From assembly GCF_900114625.1 (NCBI RefSeq), contig NZ_FOZL01000001.1, positions 744,001 to 808,000 of the forward strand: a DNA stretch of 64,000 nt, given 5' to 3'. A program made the translations under genes and the position numbers. The stretch's first letter is position 1. The number at the start of each line of letters is the position of its first letter. This document shows, in pieces, positions 17,469 to 26,957 of this stretch. The notes below the pieces were generated by a model. It did not search any database. It had not been told where the DNA came from and worked only from the letters and a program-made list of their open reading frames with translations. The DNA comes from Granulicella pectinivorans (GTDB taxonomy: Bacteria; Acidobacteriota; Terriglobia; Terriglobales; Acidobacteriaceae).

Positions 17469-17900
17469 TTACCGGCTAGCTTCGCTTCCCGGCGTGATGA
17501 TTCCGATCTGGTCGACTCCAGCCCGGTGTGCATCGTCAATGACTTCGGCGATCTTTGTAAAGTCGAGATCCGCATCACCTTTGACAAACATCTGCTTCTC
17601 CGCTCGGGTGGCAAACACCTCCGCGAGTTTCGCCTCGATGCTGTTTTTTGAAAAAGCTGCGCCGTTGATCTCATAGCTGACTGCGCCGTCCGGGCGCGAC
17701 AACACCGAAACCACAATCGGGTCAGAGGGACCGAGAGGCTCTTCGTGCTTTGATGGCTGCAAAGCCTCTGCAGCGAGCCCCTTCGGCGCTACCGGCACAA
17801 TGACCATGAAGATAATCAGCAGGACCAGGAGCACATCGATCAGCGGTGTTACGTTGATCTCGGAGACACTTCCACCATTTCCACTCGCGTGCATCGACAT
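17469..17900 (-). CDS. ExbD/TolR-type biopolymer transport protein (third copy)
   Basis: A 143-aa protein with the ExbD signature EINVTPLIDVLLVLLIIFMVI, in which a single membrane helix carries the proton-relay Asp. A periplasmic domain with FVKGDADLDFTKIAEVIDDAHRAGVDQIGIITP follows. GGAGG lies five bases before the ATG at 17898-17900. It is the last gene of the tonB-exbB-exbD-exbD-exbD run and closely resembles the preceding copy at 18076-18510, suggesting a tandem duplication. Confidence 0.88.
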   Translation of the reverse strand: MSMHASGNGGSVSEINVTPLIDVLLVLLIIFMVIVPVAPKGLAAEALQPSKHEEPLGPSDPIVVSVLSRPDGAVSYEINGAAFSKNSIEAKLAEVFATRAEKQMFVKGDADLDFTKIAEVIDDAHRAGVDQIGIITPGSEASR

Positions 17901-18075
17901 AGCAACCTCCGTACACAGCTCGAGGCTGTGTGTCAGAAGAATCCGGCCCACCGGAAGCTCGCGAGAGCGGGTCACAGGGCTTATGCAGCCATTGACATCA
18001 GAACTTTTAGAGACAGAAACGGGCGCCTCCCACAGCATGGTCGACGCCCGTCCTACAGCCTTACGAAAACCTTGC

Positions 18076-18510
18076 TTACTGGCCAGCCTCAACGCGAGGC
18101 GTGATCAGACCGATGTTATCGACGCCGGCCTGATGGCCCATGTCGATGACTTCGGCAATCTTGACGAAGTCCAGATCCTTGTCACCCTTGACGAACATCA
18201 CCTTCTCCTGGCGAGCGGCGAAGATGGTCGCAAGCTGGGATTCGATGGCCGACTTGTTGAAGGCAGTCTCGTTGATCTTGTACGAGGGCTCACCCGCTCC
18301 ATTGGACTGCACCTGAACGACAATGGTGCGGTCGTTAGGCGTGTCATTTGTCTTGTTCTTCGGCGGCTGGGGAACCAGCGCGTCAAGACCCTTCGGAGTC
18401 ACCGGCACGATGACCATGAAGATGATCAAAAGAACCAGTAGCACGTCGATGAGCGGGGTTACGTTGATTTCAGAAACCGCGCCGCCTGTACCTCCACCAC
18501 CCATTGCCAT
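18076..18510 (-). CDS. ExbD/TolR-type biopolymer transport protein (second copy)
   Basis: A 144-aa protein, MAMGGGGTGGAVSEINVTPLIDV at the start, then one membrane helix and a periplasmic domain (FVKGDKDLDFVKIAEVIDMGHQAGVDNIGLIT). It is highly similar in layout to the downstream copy and less so to the upstream one. The start is set by GGAGG seven bases upstream. It would act with the ExbB encoded at 19272 to energise a TonB protein. Confidence 0.9.
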   Translation of the reverse strand: MAMGGGGTGGAVSEINVTPLIDVLLVLLIIFMVIVPVTPKGLDALVPQPPKNKTNDTPNDRTIVVQVQSNGAGEPSYKINETAFNKSAIESQLATIFAARQEKVMFVKGDKDLDFVKIAEVIDMGHQAGVDNIGLITPRVEAGQ

Positions 18511-18602
18511 AGCTAACCTCCTGAAGAATCCCGGCAGTCCCTTGGGAGATGCCGTCCTTGCTTATCTTGCGTGGAGCCGGGGTTACCCGGCCCACAAATC
18601 TT

Positions 18603-19049
18603 TTACTTCTTCGCCGGTGCTGCTTCTTCGTCCGTCTTCTCGGTCAACAGGCCGAGTTCGCTGACTCCAGCGGAACGAACGCCGTCAACAGCGTCCATTA
18701 CCTTGCCGTAGTTCGCGCGGACGTCCGCACGCATGTACACCTGCTTGCTGCCAACCTTTTTTTCCAGCTTTGCCGCAACCTTGGGGCCGAGATCGTCCAG
18801 CGAGACGACATCGCCACCGAGGTACGTGCGGCCATCGCGAGTGACTGCGACAACAACCGCGTCTTCCTTGTTCGCGTCTTCCATCACCTTGGCCGAGACG
18901 GCCTTCGGAAGATCGACGTTGACCTTGTTGTTCAACATCGGTGTGATGACCATGAAGATGATCAACAGCACAAGCATCACGTCTACCATGGGTGTGACGT
19001 TGATGTTCGAGTTGACTTTCTTACCTTCGTCGCGCTTTACGATTCCCAT
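18603..19049 (-). CDS. ExbD/TolR-type biopolymer transport protein (first copy)
   Basis: A 148-aa ExbD. A basic cytoplasmic start (MGIVKRDEGKKVNSNINVTPMVDVM) leads into one helix with the conserved Asp and a periplasmic domain (QVYMRADVRANYGKVMDAVDGVRSAGVSELGL). This copy diverges from the other two, with an Asn-rich NSNINVTP motif and a longer N-terminus. It also ends in an acidic/Ala/Pro/Lys tail, so it may pair with different partners. Confidence 0.9.
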   Translation of the reverse strand: MGIVKRDEGKKVNSNINVTPMVDVMLVLLIIFMVITPMLNNKVNVDLPKAVSAKVMEDANKEDAVVVAVTRDGRTYLGGDVVSLDDLGPKVAAKLEKKVGSKQVYMRADVRANYGKVMDAVDGVRSAGVSELGLLTEKTDEEAAPAKK

Positions 19050-19185
19050 TGCTTCACTCCGCAGACTGCAGAAACGACCGATCCGTTAGAGGTCGCCCTC
19101 ATTGACTTCGCCTGACTTCCGTTGTGCTGAACAACTGCTCCTCGGTCGTCCAGGCGCGCTGTTTGACGGCCTGTCCGGAGTCAGC

Positions 19186-19213
19186 CTGGATGCCGCTCGC
19201 TTGCGGCATCCAG
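19186..19213 (-). terminator. Intercistronic hairpin between exbB and the exbD genes
   Basis: Perfect 10-bp inverted repeat CTGGATGCCG / CGGCATCCAG with an 8-base loop in the 222-base exbB-exbD gap. There is no T-run, so partial termination, mRNA processing or stabilisation of the exbB message are all possible. Such a site would lower exbD output relative to exbB. The rest of the gap shows no ORF. Confidence 0.5.
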
Positions 19214-19271
19214 ACCACTCTCGATTCTCGCGAGGTACATCCTCACGCGGCGCTCTTGCACCGCGCAGGGT

Positions 19272-20015
19272 TTAGCGGTGGCTCTGCTTGATGAAGTAGT
19301 CGACCAGTTCCGACGAGCTGTTGTCCATCTCGACGTCGAAGGCTTCGACCTTGTTCGTGAAGTAGTTGAAGGTCATAACGGCCGGGATAGCGACGAGCAG
19401 ACCGAAGGCGGTCGTCACGAGCGCTTCCGAGATACCGCCGGCGACTGCGCCGATACCCGAGGACTTCTGGGTCGCAATAGCCTGGAAGGCGTTGAGAATA
19501 CCGGTTACCGTGCCGAAGAGGCCGATGAACGGTGCGCAGGAACCGATCGTGGCGAGACCGCCGAGACCGCGCTTCAGCTTGGCATGCACGATTGCCTCAG
19601 AACGCTCGAGGGCGCGCTTGGAGCTTTCGACCTGAGCTTCGGTGATGCTGCCACCCGAACCGAAGGAGCGGAACTCCTGGAGACCGGCGGTGACGACTTC
19701 AGCAAGGTGCGACTTCTTGGAGCGATCGGCAATCTTGATCGCCTCGTCCAGACGGCCATCCTTGAGCGCGCCGGCAACTTTGGGAGCAAACTCGCGGGAC
19801 TGCTTACGCGCTGCCGAGAAGTACAGGTAGCGGTCAATCATCACGGCCAGCGACCAGATCGACATGATGAACAGGATGATGACGACGGCGCGGGCAAGGT
19901 TACCCATATTGCCCCAGAGCTGCATGGGGCTGAAGCCGACCGCCGGAGCATCGTCGAAGAACATGGCGAGGGAAGCGGGAACGTGAGCGAGTTGGGTGAG
20001 ATGAGCGAGAATCAC
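19272..20015 (-). CDS. exbB: ExbB/TolQ-type proton channel protein
   Basis: A 247-aa MotA/TolQ/ExbB family protein. First helix near residues 40-60 (VVIILFIMSIWSLAVMIDRYL), a cytoplasmic domain with KSHLAEVV, then the conserved LGGLATIGSCAPFIGLFGTVTGILNAF and the final helix EALVTTAFGLLVAIPAVMTFNYF. With ExbD it forms the proton-driven motor for TonB. The start is the GTG at 20013-20015, preceded by GGAGGA. Confidence 0.92.
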   Translation of the reverse strand: MILAHLTQLAHVPASLAMFFDDAPAVGFSPMQLWGNMGNLARAVVIILFIMSIWSLAVMIDRYLYFSAARKQSREFAPKVAGALKDGRLDEAIKIADRSKKSHLAEVVTAGLQEFRSFGSGGSITEAQVESSKRALERSEAIVHAKLKRGLGGLATIGSCAPFIGLFGTVTGILNAFQAIATQKSSGIGAVAGGISEALVTTAFGLLVAIPAVMTFNYFTNKVEAFDVEMDNSSSELVDYFIKQSHR

Positions 20016-20143
20016 TGAGTCTTTCCTCCAGACCGATTAGGTCGGTTTGATAAAGTCGTTGTTTGAACTGACAGCAGACCTCTGTAACGTGCTGACAAAG
20101 GCCTGCCTGCTGAGAGTTCCAAGAGCGTCAGCGCTGCTCTGTC

Positions 20144-20887
20144 CTAGCCGCCGCCGAAGGTGAAGTTCACGGTGACCTGCGTATCGACCTCGGTCGGTTC
20201 GTTATTCAGCAGGTACGGCTTGTACTTCCAACGCTTGACCGCGTCGATGGCACTCGCCCGGAGCATCTCCGGCCCACTGATAACCTGCAGATTCTCGATC
20301 GTTCCCGTCTTCGAGATGATGGCGCGAAGCACCACAGCACCCGAAACGTGAGCGGCCTTGGCGATCGGAGGATAGATCGGGTCAGGACGCGAGATCAGCT
20401 GACCAGCCATCGTACCGCTCGACACGCGCTGCGGCCCGGTCGGCTTCGGAGGAGCAGCCTTGACCACCACCGGTGGCCCACTGCCGATGCCGCCCATCAC
20501 ACCGCCAAGCGCACCGCCGGCAGAACCGCCCATCGATCCCATGCCAGCGACACCAGCGACCTGCGGAGGAGGAGCAGCGTCCTCCTTCAGCATCTTGATG
20601 TCCTTCGGGATCTTCGTCGGCGCATGCAGGCCCTGGTCGATCTCCGAGACCATCTTGATCGGCTTCACAATCTGCGCCGGTGGCGGCGGAGGAGGAGGCG
20701 GTGGAGGCGGCGGAGGAGCCGACAGCATCGCGGTCATTGCCGTCTTCGGCAATGCTTCCGGATACAGCAGCGGGATCAGGATCATCACAGCGAGAATCGA
20801 AGCGTTGAAGATAAACGTCCCAATCATCCAATACTTGGACTTGGTCTTCAACTGCCCGCCGGATTCCATCAAAGAACTTTCAAACAT
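20144..20887 (-). CDS. tonB: TonB energy-transducing protein
   Basis: A 247-aa protein: cytoplasmic N-terminus, one helix (FIFNASILAVMILIPLLY, about 28-45), and an uninterrupted run of thirteen prolines near residue 60. A Gly/Met/Ser-rich span follows (GVAGMGSMGGSAGGALGG), then a TonB C-terminal domain (SRPDPIYPPIAKAAHVSGAVVLRAIISKTGTIENLQVISGP). The C-terminus ends EVDTQVTVNFTFGGG. It lies directly upstream of exbB. GAGG precedes the ATG at 20885-20887 by six bases. The same sequence style recurs three times in the M56 fusion at 58.1-60.5 kb. Confidence 0.92.
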   Translation of the reverse strand: MFESSLMESGGQLKTKSKYWMIGTFIFNASILAVMILIPLLYPEALPKTAMTAMLSAPPPPPPPPPPPPPAQIVKPIKMVSEIDQGLHAPTKIPKDIKMLKEDAAPPPQVAGVAGMGSMGGSAGGALGGVMGGIGSGPPVVVKAAPPKPTGPQRVSSGTMAGQLISRPDPIYPPIAKAAHVSGAVVLRAIISKTGTIENLQVISGPEMLRASAIDAVKRWKYKPYLLNNEPTEVDTQVTVNFTFGGG

Positions 20888-21007
20888 GGGCAACCTCTTT
20901 ACTGAGGAAAAGAGCTACCAAACGTTAGACACCGGGGACTTCGATATTGTTCCCGGTGGTTCCAGGAAATTTTTACCGCAACCACGTCCACTTGGAAACC
21001 ATCGCGT

Positions 21008-21964
21008 TTAGACCTTGGAGCGTCCTGCCGGCAGGGAAGCGGCCTTGCCCTTCGATGCCCGCCAGTCCTGGTACGCCACCAGCATCGGTGCCGCGACCGC
21101 GATCGACGAGTACGTTCCAATCAGGATGCCCACAACCAGCGCGAATGAGAAGCCATGCAACACCGCACCGCCAAAGAGGTACAAGCTCAACACCGTCAGG
21201 AACGTGAGGCCCGACGCAATGACAGTCCTGCTCAACGTATCGTTGATGGACCGGTTGACCACAGCGGCCAGAGGCTCCCGGCGGTTGGTTGCCAGGTTCT
21301 CTCGGATGCGATCGAAGACCACGATCGTATCATTCATCGAGTAACCCACAAGGGTCAAAATTGCCGCGATCACCGTCAGGTCAATCTCTTTGTTCGCGAG
21401 CGAAAACGCACCAAGGGTAATGAGCGTGTCGTGGAACACGGCAACCACCGCCGCAACACCGTAGATGAGCTCAAACCGGAACCAGAGATAGATGAGCATG
21501 CCGATGAGCGAGTAGAGCGTCGCATAAAGGGCCTGCTTCTGAAGCTGCTTGCCGGCCGTCGGTCCAACTACGTCAACCTTCTGCACGGTGAACGCGGAGT
21601 CATGATAATTCGCCGAGAGAGCCGCCTCGATGGAGGCGCGGCCCTGATCCTGCTGCGACTCCGCCTGCTGTTCGGGGAGCGAGATCACCTCGGTATTCGC
21701 CGAGTTGCCCGACGGATCCGAGATCTGCTTGACGCGTGCGTCGTGGATGCCCGCAGCCGCGAGCGCGGCGCGGACGTGATCCTCATTGGGTGTACTGGAG
21801 AAACCCACCGTGATCTCGGTGCCGCCCTTGAAGTCAACGCCAAGCGGAAGATGATGCCAGAAGAGCAGCGAAAGCACACCCGCTACCGAGAAGATCAGAG
21901 AGAAACCAAGGAAAAACCACTTCTTCCCCAGCCAGTCGATATTTGTTGTCCGGAACAGTTCCAC
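21008..21964 (-). CDS. secF: Protein translocase subunit SecF
   Basis: A 318-aa membrane protein with the SecF signature: N-terminal helix, GVDFKGGTEI, then a periplasmic domain, five further helices and the D-G-F type motif GYSMNDTIVVFDRIREN. With SecD it uses proton flow to help pull secreted proteins out of the Sec channel. It follows secD by 64 bases and precedes tonB on the same strand. Confidence 0.95.
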   Translation of the reverse strand: MELFRTTNIDWLGKKWFFLGFSLIFSVAGVLSLLFWHHLPLGVDFKGGTEITVGFSSTPNEDHVRAALAAAGIHDARVKQISDPSGNSANTEVISLPEQQAESQQDQGRASIEAALSANYHDSAFTVQKVDVVGPTAGKQLQKQALYATLYSLIGMLIYLWFRFELIYGVAAVVAVFHDTLITLGAFSLANKEIDLTVIAAILTLVGYSMNDTIVVFDRIRENLATNRREPLAAVVNRSINDTLSRTVIASGLTFLTVLSLYLFGGAVLHGFSFALVVGILIGTYSSIAVAAPMLVAYQDWRASKGKAASLPAGRSKV

Positions 21965-22028
21965 GTCTTGTCATCCTTGGCAGAGCCTCAGCGGGCTCCG
22001 CAAAAACTTTTGTTGTACCGCTTTTTCT

Positions 22029-23648
22029 TTAAATCGACAGCTCGAACGTACGATCCTTGCCTTCAAGGTGCTTGTCGAAGATCAACCGCGACACAAACAC
22101 CGCCGTGAACAGGTTCGAAAGCAGACCGATCGTCAGCGTGACCGCAAAGCCCTTGATCGGACCGGTTCCGAAGAGGAACAGAATGGCCGCGGAGACGATG
22201 GTCGTGACGTGCGTATCGATGATGGTCGTCCACGCGTGCGCGAAGCCTTCCTTCACGGCACCGACGGCCGTCTTGCCCGCCCTAAGTTCTTCACGGATGC
22301 GCTCGAAAATGAGTACGTTCGAATCGACGCCCATACCGATGGTGAGAATGACTCCGGCGATACCGGGCAGCGTGAGCACCGCGCCCGAGAAGCCCATGAA
22401 GCCGAGCAGGATGATGAGGTTGAGCAACAGGGCCAGATCCGCGTTGATGCCGGAGCCCTTGTAATACACGAGCATGAAGACCATCACGAGGAGCAATCCG
22501 GCTACCGCCGCGATCACACCCTGACGGATGGAAGCAGCACCGAGGCTCGGTCCAACCGTGCGGGTTTCGAGGAAGTCGAATGAGGCCGGGAGAGCTCCTG
22601 TGCGCAGCATGAGCGAGAGCTCGTCGACCTCGGCCTTCGAGAAGTTACCCTCGATTTCGCCCTGATCGCGAATGGCAGAGTTGATGGAGGCCACCGAACG
22701 AATCTTGTTGCCAAGGACGATCGCCATCGAGCCGGGATTGGCGCTGTCGCGCGAGTGCGCGCTGGTGTACTTGTAGAAGCGGTCGCCGGCGGCGGTCGTC
22801 AGCGAAAACTTCAGGTTGGGGCGACCATTGATGTCGGTCGAAGACTGCGCGTCGCGGAAGTCCGTGCCTTCCACCTGGCTGGCGCGCTCGAGGAGATAGA
22901 CCTGGTCCGGTCCGCCCGACATGGCGCTGCCGTGGACGAGCTGGTCGTCCGGGGGAATAATGCCGGAGAGTGCCGCCAGCGCGGCCTGGTCGCTCTCATA
23001 AGGCCCGCTGACCACCGCGTAAACGGCAAGCTTCGAGGTCGACGAGATCGCATCCCGCACCTGGTCGAGGTTGTCGATGCCAGGCAGCTCAACGAGGATC
23101 TCGTTGTCGCCGAGCCCATACTTCTGCACGGTAGGCTCGCTGACGCCGAGCGCGTTGACGCGCTCATAGATCGTCTCGATCTCGGTATCGAGCGTGCGTG
23201 CCTCAAGGTCGTTGATGGCCGACTGCTTCAGCGTCAGCTTGTAGCCGCCATCGCCGGCGGTGGACACATCATAGATCGCATAGTCGGTGCCATTGAGGAG
23301 CGTGCGAACATCGCTGCCCTTGCCGGCGGGAATGCCCGTCACCGAGATGGTCTCGGGGTGCGCGGCGTCCAGCTTGCCCACCGTCACGCCGGTCTGGCCG
23401 GAGGCGAGCAGCGCCTCCTTCAACCGCGCCACGTCACGATCCGTCGCCGAGGCGATTGCCTCGTCCACATGCACCTTCAGCACAAGATGCGCTCCACCCT
23501 TGAGGTCGAGACCAAGGTGAATGCTCTTGCCCAGCAGCGTCTTGACCGAGCCTGTCCGAGGAGCGTTGGCTCCAAAGAAGATCCCATAAAGAAAGACCGC
23601 GATGACCGCAACGATGAACGCCGTCTTACCGGCTGAATTCTTGAACAT
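22029..23648 (-). CDS. secD: Protein translocase subunit SecD
   Basis: A 539-aa protein. N-terminal helix, LGLDLKGGAHLVLKV, a large periplasmic P1 domain (LGVSEPTVQKYG...ILVELPGI), then six helices with GLLLVMVFMLVYYK and IGMGVDSNVLIFERIREELR. It is the partner of SecF, and the gene order yajC-secD-secF is the widely conserved one. Confidence 0.95.
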   Translation of the reverse strand: MFKNSAGKTAFIVAVIAVFLYGIFFGANAPRTGSVKTLLGKSIHLGLDLKGGAHLVLKVHVDEAIASATDRDVARLKEALLASGQTGVTVGKLDAAHPETISVTGIPAGKGSDVRTLLNGTDYAIYDVSTAGDGGYKLTLKQSAINDLEARTLDTEIETIYERVNALGVSEPTVQKYGLGDNEILVELPGIDNLDQVRDAISSTSKLAVYAVVSGPYESDQAALAALSGIIPPDDQLVHGSAMSGGPDQVYLLERASQVEGTDFRDAQSSTDINGRPNLKFSLTTAAGDRFYKYTSAHSRDSANPGSMAIVLGNKIRSVASINSAIRDQGEIEGNFSKAEVDELSLMLRTGALPASFDFLETRTVGPSLGAASIRQGVIAAVAGLLLVMVFMLVYYKGSGINADLALLLNLIILLGFMGFSGAVLTLPGIAGVILTIGMGVDSNVLIFERIREELRAGKTAVGAVKEGFAHAWTTIIDTHVTTIVSAAILFLFGTGPIKGFAVTLTIGLLSNLFTAVFVSRLIFDKHLEGKDRTFELSI

Positions 23649-23769
23649 AATCTCTTGATCGGCTCATGCTCTCACCGCGAACGCGGCGAAAGCGTTTGCC
23701 TAATTTCCCTTATCCGTAATGACGGCCAGAATCTTACTGCAAAACTTTCCCTGCACACACCGAAGCCGC

Positions 23770-24081
23770 CTAAGCACCCTCGCCCGTCGTGACCGAAGCG
23801 ATCGCACTCTTTACAAACTCCAGCTTCAAACCATCCGGCGCAATCTTCAGGACGATCACGTCGTCCTTGACCGAAAGAATCGTTCCGCGGATTCCGCCGT
23901 TCGTTACGACCTTATCCCCGGTCTTCAACTGCGCCAACATCTCGGCCCACTTTTTCTGCTTTACCTGGTTGGGCTTGATCATCAGGAAGTACAGCAGACC
24001 GAAGAATGCAACCGGCAGAAGCAACTGGCCATAGTTCGCCAACGCCCCGCCTCCCAGACTCTGGATCAACATCGCAAGCAT
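23770..24081 (-). CDS. yajC: Sec translocon accessory subunit YajC
   Basis: A 103-aa protein. One N-terminal helix (YGQLLLPVAFFGLLYFLMIKP) is followed by a cytoplasmic KOW-like domain (LKTGDKVVTNGGIRGTILSV). I prefer the ATG at 24079-24081, which sits five bases after GGAG; earlier in-frame ATGs add up to 12 residues. It is the first gene of the yajC-secDF block. Confidence 0.9.
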   Translation of the reverse strand: MLAMLIQSLGGGALANYGQLLLPVAFFGLLYFLMIKPNQVKQKKWAEMLAQLKTGDKVVTNGGIRGTILSVKDDVIVLKIAPDGLKLEFVKSAIASVTTGEGA

Positions 24082-24250
24082 CGAAACTCCATGGAACAAC
24101 ATCTGAAGACTGGAAGTCCGTCTCCGGCAAACCGCCCGGACGACGGGTTGCGTACGCGCAACGCCGCGCCAGACCACGCAATGCGCCTAGCCCCTAAGCA
24201 TCGCGTAACGGCTCTCTCATGTCAAGAAATCCACAAAAACTCCCTCGGCC

Positions 24251-25185
24251 CTAGTTTTCGGATGGCATCTCGACGTGATCCACCATCAGGAGCGGCACAG
24301 TCGCCTTGCCGGACCTCAGTTTCAGCCCTAACTGCTCGTCCAGAGCCTCAAGAAACGACGGTCCCTGCGGCTGGGCCGGCGATTCGGCGGCTGGCGATCC
24401 GCCCGGAGGTGGCGGAACGTCACCCTGGTTCATCACCCATTCGAGCGTAAAGTCATACCTCCCGGTCAGTCCGGTCTCGTTAATCATGGTCCGGCAATCA
24501 TGGTCCGGCCCTGCTGGCCGATGCCGGGGAGTGCATCCGCCATCAGGTCGAGCGTCGTGTTGCGCGACCCGAGATGGAGCATCCGCGACTGTGTCAGCAT
24601 GGCCTGGTAAATCCCGCACTGCGGTGGGAACACGTCTTTCGGCTGGGCTGGCTGGGCATCACCCGCTTCCTCAACGCAAGGCGGCCCGCTGGTATGCGGT
24701 ATCAGCCTCGGCCCGGTCACCCCGGCCTTCTTCAGCGTGAGGATAAGTACGGGAAGCTCCTTCTTTTCATAATGCACCACCAGTTTGAACCGCTCCGCCA
24801 GCAGATCCTGCATCATCAGACGCATCTGGTCCTTGGTGGCCGTCGCCGGGCCGCGTGCTTTGATCGTAAATTTTTCTTCAGCCAGTTCTTTGGGCAGTTG
24901 CGACCTCAGCGATTTGGTCTGATCGGGGCTGTACGGCAGCTTGTACGCAAACGATACGTAGACCATCAGCGGAAAATCTGCGGAGAAGGCTCCGCCTGTC
25001 TGCTTGTAGGAGTCGTCGGGGCCGAGTGGGAAGCTCGGCGGAGTGAACTCGCCCGGCTTCGTCGGCCGATTTGTCGCCACGTCGAATGCCATCTTGCCCC
25101 CTGCAGCCTTCTGCCAGTCAGGCACCTGAGCCCAGGCTCCAGTGACCGCCAGAAGCAGCCAACACACCAAACCAAAAGTCTTCAT
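24251..25185 (-). pseudogene. TIGR03435-family secreted protein, frameshifted by a 14-bp tandem duplication
   Basis: The N-terminal frame starts at the ATG at 25183-25185 (GAGG five bases upstream). It has a signal peptide (VCWLLLAVTGAWA) and the TIGR03435 pattern (MAFDVATNRP, YVSFAYKL, QMRLMMQDLLAERFKLVVHYEKKELPV). It ends prematurely at 24484 after GRTMIAGP. The family's C-terminal part (INETGLTGRYDFTLEW...LDEQLGLKLRSGKATVPLLMVDHVEMPSEN) continues in another frame to 24251. The break coincides with a perfect 14-base tandem repeat at 24482-24495 and 24496-24509. Removing one copy restores GRTMINETGLTG in a single frame. Either a recent mutation or an assembly error. Biological role unknown. 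Confidence 0.8.
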
Positions 25186-25240
25186 AGTGGCCTCGTTTGT
25201 GACGATAGACGAGGCAAGAACACCTTCGCTGGAAAAGTCT

Positions 25241-26950
25241 TCACTTTGCCCTTGTAAACACGACTTTTCCATCGACGAAGGTCATCTCGCAGCGCAGATT
25301 CTTCAACTCTGAAGCCGGTATTGCATAGGGATTCTTGTCCCAGACTGCGATATCGGCGCGCTTTCCGACTTCGAGGGTTCCGACCTCGCGCTCCAGAAAG
25401 ATCAGCGGGGCTGCCCAAGCGGTGTAGGATCGCAACGCCGTGTGAACGTCTACCGCCTCCGCCGTGCCAAACGAATGCGCTCCTCCCATCACCTCGCGTT
25501 CGACGGATGCCCATATTCCCAGCCGTGGTGCCAACGGGGCAACCGCGTAGTCGGAGCCGGCCCCCCACCGGATTCCGTGATCGAGGTAGGTCTTCAGGGG
25601 CATCGTGCGGGCAAGCCGCTCCGGCCCGAAGTTCGGCGGCATGCTTTTGCCCAGCCAGTACAGGAAGACTGGCTGTACCTCGGGATATCCTGCGTCATAT
25701 TTCGCCTCGAGCATCGCCATCGTCTCGGTGGCGTGGGGCGTCGGAAGGTAGGCGTGGATGATCGAGTCGCGGAGGCCGATCGTCGGTTTTTCCTTCAGGA
25801 CCTGCGCATAGGTGTCCACCACCCAGTCGATGGCCTTATCCCCAATCGCATGGGTGCCCACACTCACGCCGGCCTGGTGGAACATCCGCACCATCGACCG
25901 GTAGACCTCGGGATCGAAGCCCGGGTAGCCGGTATTCGTCCCGTCCGCGACACCGTCTTTGTCCCACGGGTCGTAGCTCCAGGCGGTCCGCGCGATGGAG
26001 CTGCCGTCCATGAAGATCTTCGCCCCGCAGGTCGCCAACCGCCCGTCGTAGACCCTCTCTACCGGCGAGGCGGCCCGCATCTGAGCGAGCACCGCGTTCG
26101 CCGTAACCATCGACTGCCCGGCGCGCCAGAGCATGCAGACCCGGAGATCGAGCCTTCCCTCGCGATTCAGATCCCGGTACGCCTCCCAGACGTGCTCGGA
26201 CGCCGTATCCTTCACCGCGGTCACGCCCTCGCTGTGGAGGTTTGCCGCCTCCATCAGGATTCCATCGCGCATCTGCGCGGGCGTCGCGGGCGGAATGAGC
26301 GCGGAGATGGGGCGCAGAGCGTTCTCCTTGAGGATCCCGGTTACATGGCCCGACGCGTCACGGTCGATCGTCCCGCCTGCTGGGTCTGGCGTGTCGTCTG
26401 CAATCTTCGCCAGTCGAAGTGCGACGCTGTTCGCCGTCAGGTAGTGGCCAGTCGAGTTCGTCATGACGACCGGATTGTTGGGTGATACTGCATCGAGGTC
26501 CGACGCGTAGAGATATCGCTTCTCCGCCAGCTTGCCCTCGTCCCATCCGAAGCCGACGATCCACTCTCCGGGCTTCGCCTTGTCTACTCGTGCCTTCACG
26601 CGGCGTACGATCTCCGCAATGCTGGTGGCATCGGGCAGGGTGACGTGGAAGAGGTCGTCCGACCCTGCCTCGCCGTAGTGCCCATGCGTGTCGATCAGAC
26701 CTGGGGTCGCCGTTCTCCCCTTCAGATCGACGATCTGCGTGTGAGAGCCCACCAGACGCATCACCGCCGCATCCGTCCCAACCGCGACGATCCGGCCACC
26801 ACGCACGGCCAGCGCCTGCGCCGTCGAATCCTTCGCATCCACGGTCAACACCGTACCGTGTACCAGAACCATATCCGCGACAGGACGCGTCTGCGCCCCC
26901 GCCACACCGCACGCCATCAGAAGCCAGCCAGCACACCTTGGAGGAAACAT
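25241..26950 (-). CDS. YtcJ-like amidohydrolase (exported)
   Basis: A 569-aa metal-dependent hydrolase of the amidohydrolase_3 (YtcJ) family. It has a short signal-like N-terminus (LLMACGVAGAQT), the metal motif TPGLIDTHGHYGE near residue 83, and a mid-domain DTASEH / GVSVGTHAIGDKAIDW histidine. The late DHGIRWGAGSDYAVAPL and VGKRADIAVWDKNPY are also present. YtcJ-type enzymes hydrolyse amide or N-carbamoyl bonds in diverse substrates; the substrate cannot be read from sequence. It starts 8 bases after the permease gene, so the two are cotranscribed. Confidence 0.82.
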   Translation of the reverse strand: MFPPRCAGWLLMACGVAGAQTRPVADMVLVHGTVLTVDAKDSTAQALAVRGGRIVAVGTDAAVMRLVGSHTQIVDLKGRTATPGLIDTHGHYGEAGSDDLFHVTLPDATSIAEIVRRVKARVDKAKPGEWIVGFGWDEGKLAEKRYLYASDLDAVSPNNPVVMTNSTGHYLTANSVALRLAKIADDTPDPAGGTIDRDASGHVTGILKENALRPISALIPPATPAQMRDGILMEAANLHSEGVTAVKDTASEHVWEAYRDLNREGRLDLRVCMLWRAGQSMVTANAVLAQMRAASPVERVYDGRLATCGAKIFMDGSSIARTAWSYDPWDKDGVADGTNTGYPGFDPEVYRSMVRMFHQAGVSVGTHAIGDKAIDWVVDTYAQVLKEKPTIGLRDSIIHAYLPTPHATETMAMLEAKYDAGYPEVQPVFLYWLGKSMPPNFGPERLARTMPLKTYLDHGIRWGAGSDYAVAPLAPRLGIWASVEREVMGGAHSFGTAEAVDVHTALRSYTAWAAPLIFLEREVGTLEVGKRADIAVWDKNPYAIPASELKNLRCEMTFVDGKVVFTRAK

Positions 26951-26957
26951 ACGGCCA

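Noticed and set aside
20680..20720. CCG-type trinucleotide repeat as an independent repeat element
   Set aside because: It encodes the thirteen-proline run of TonB, a normal feature of the protein.
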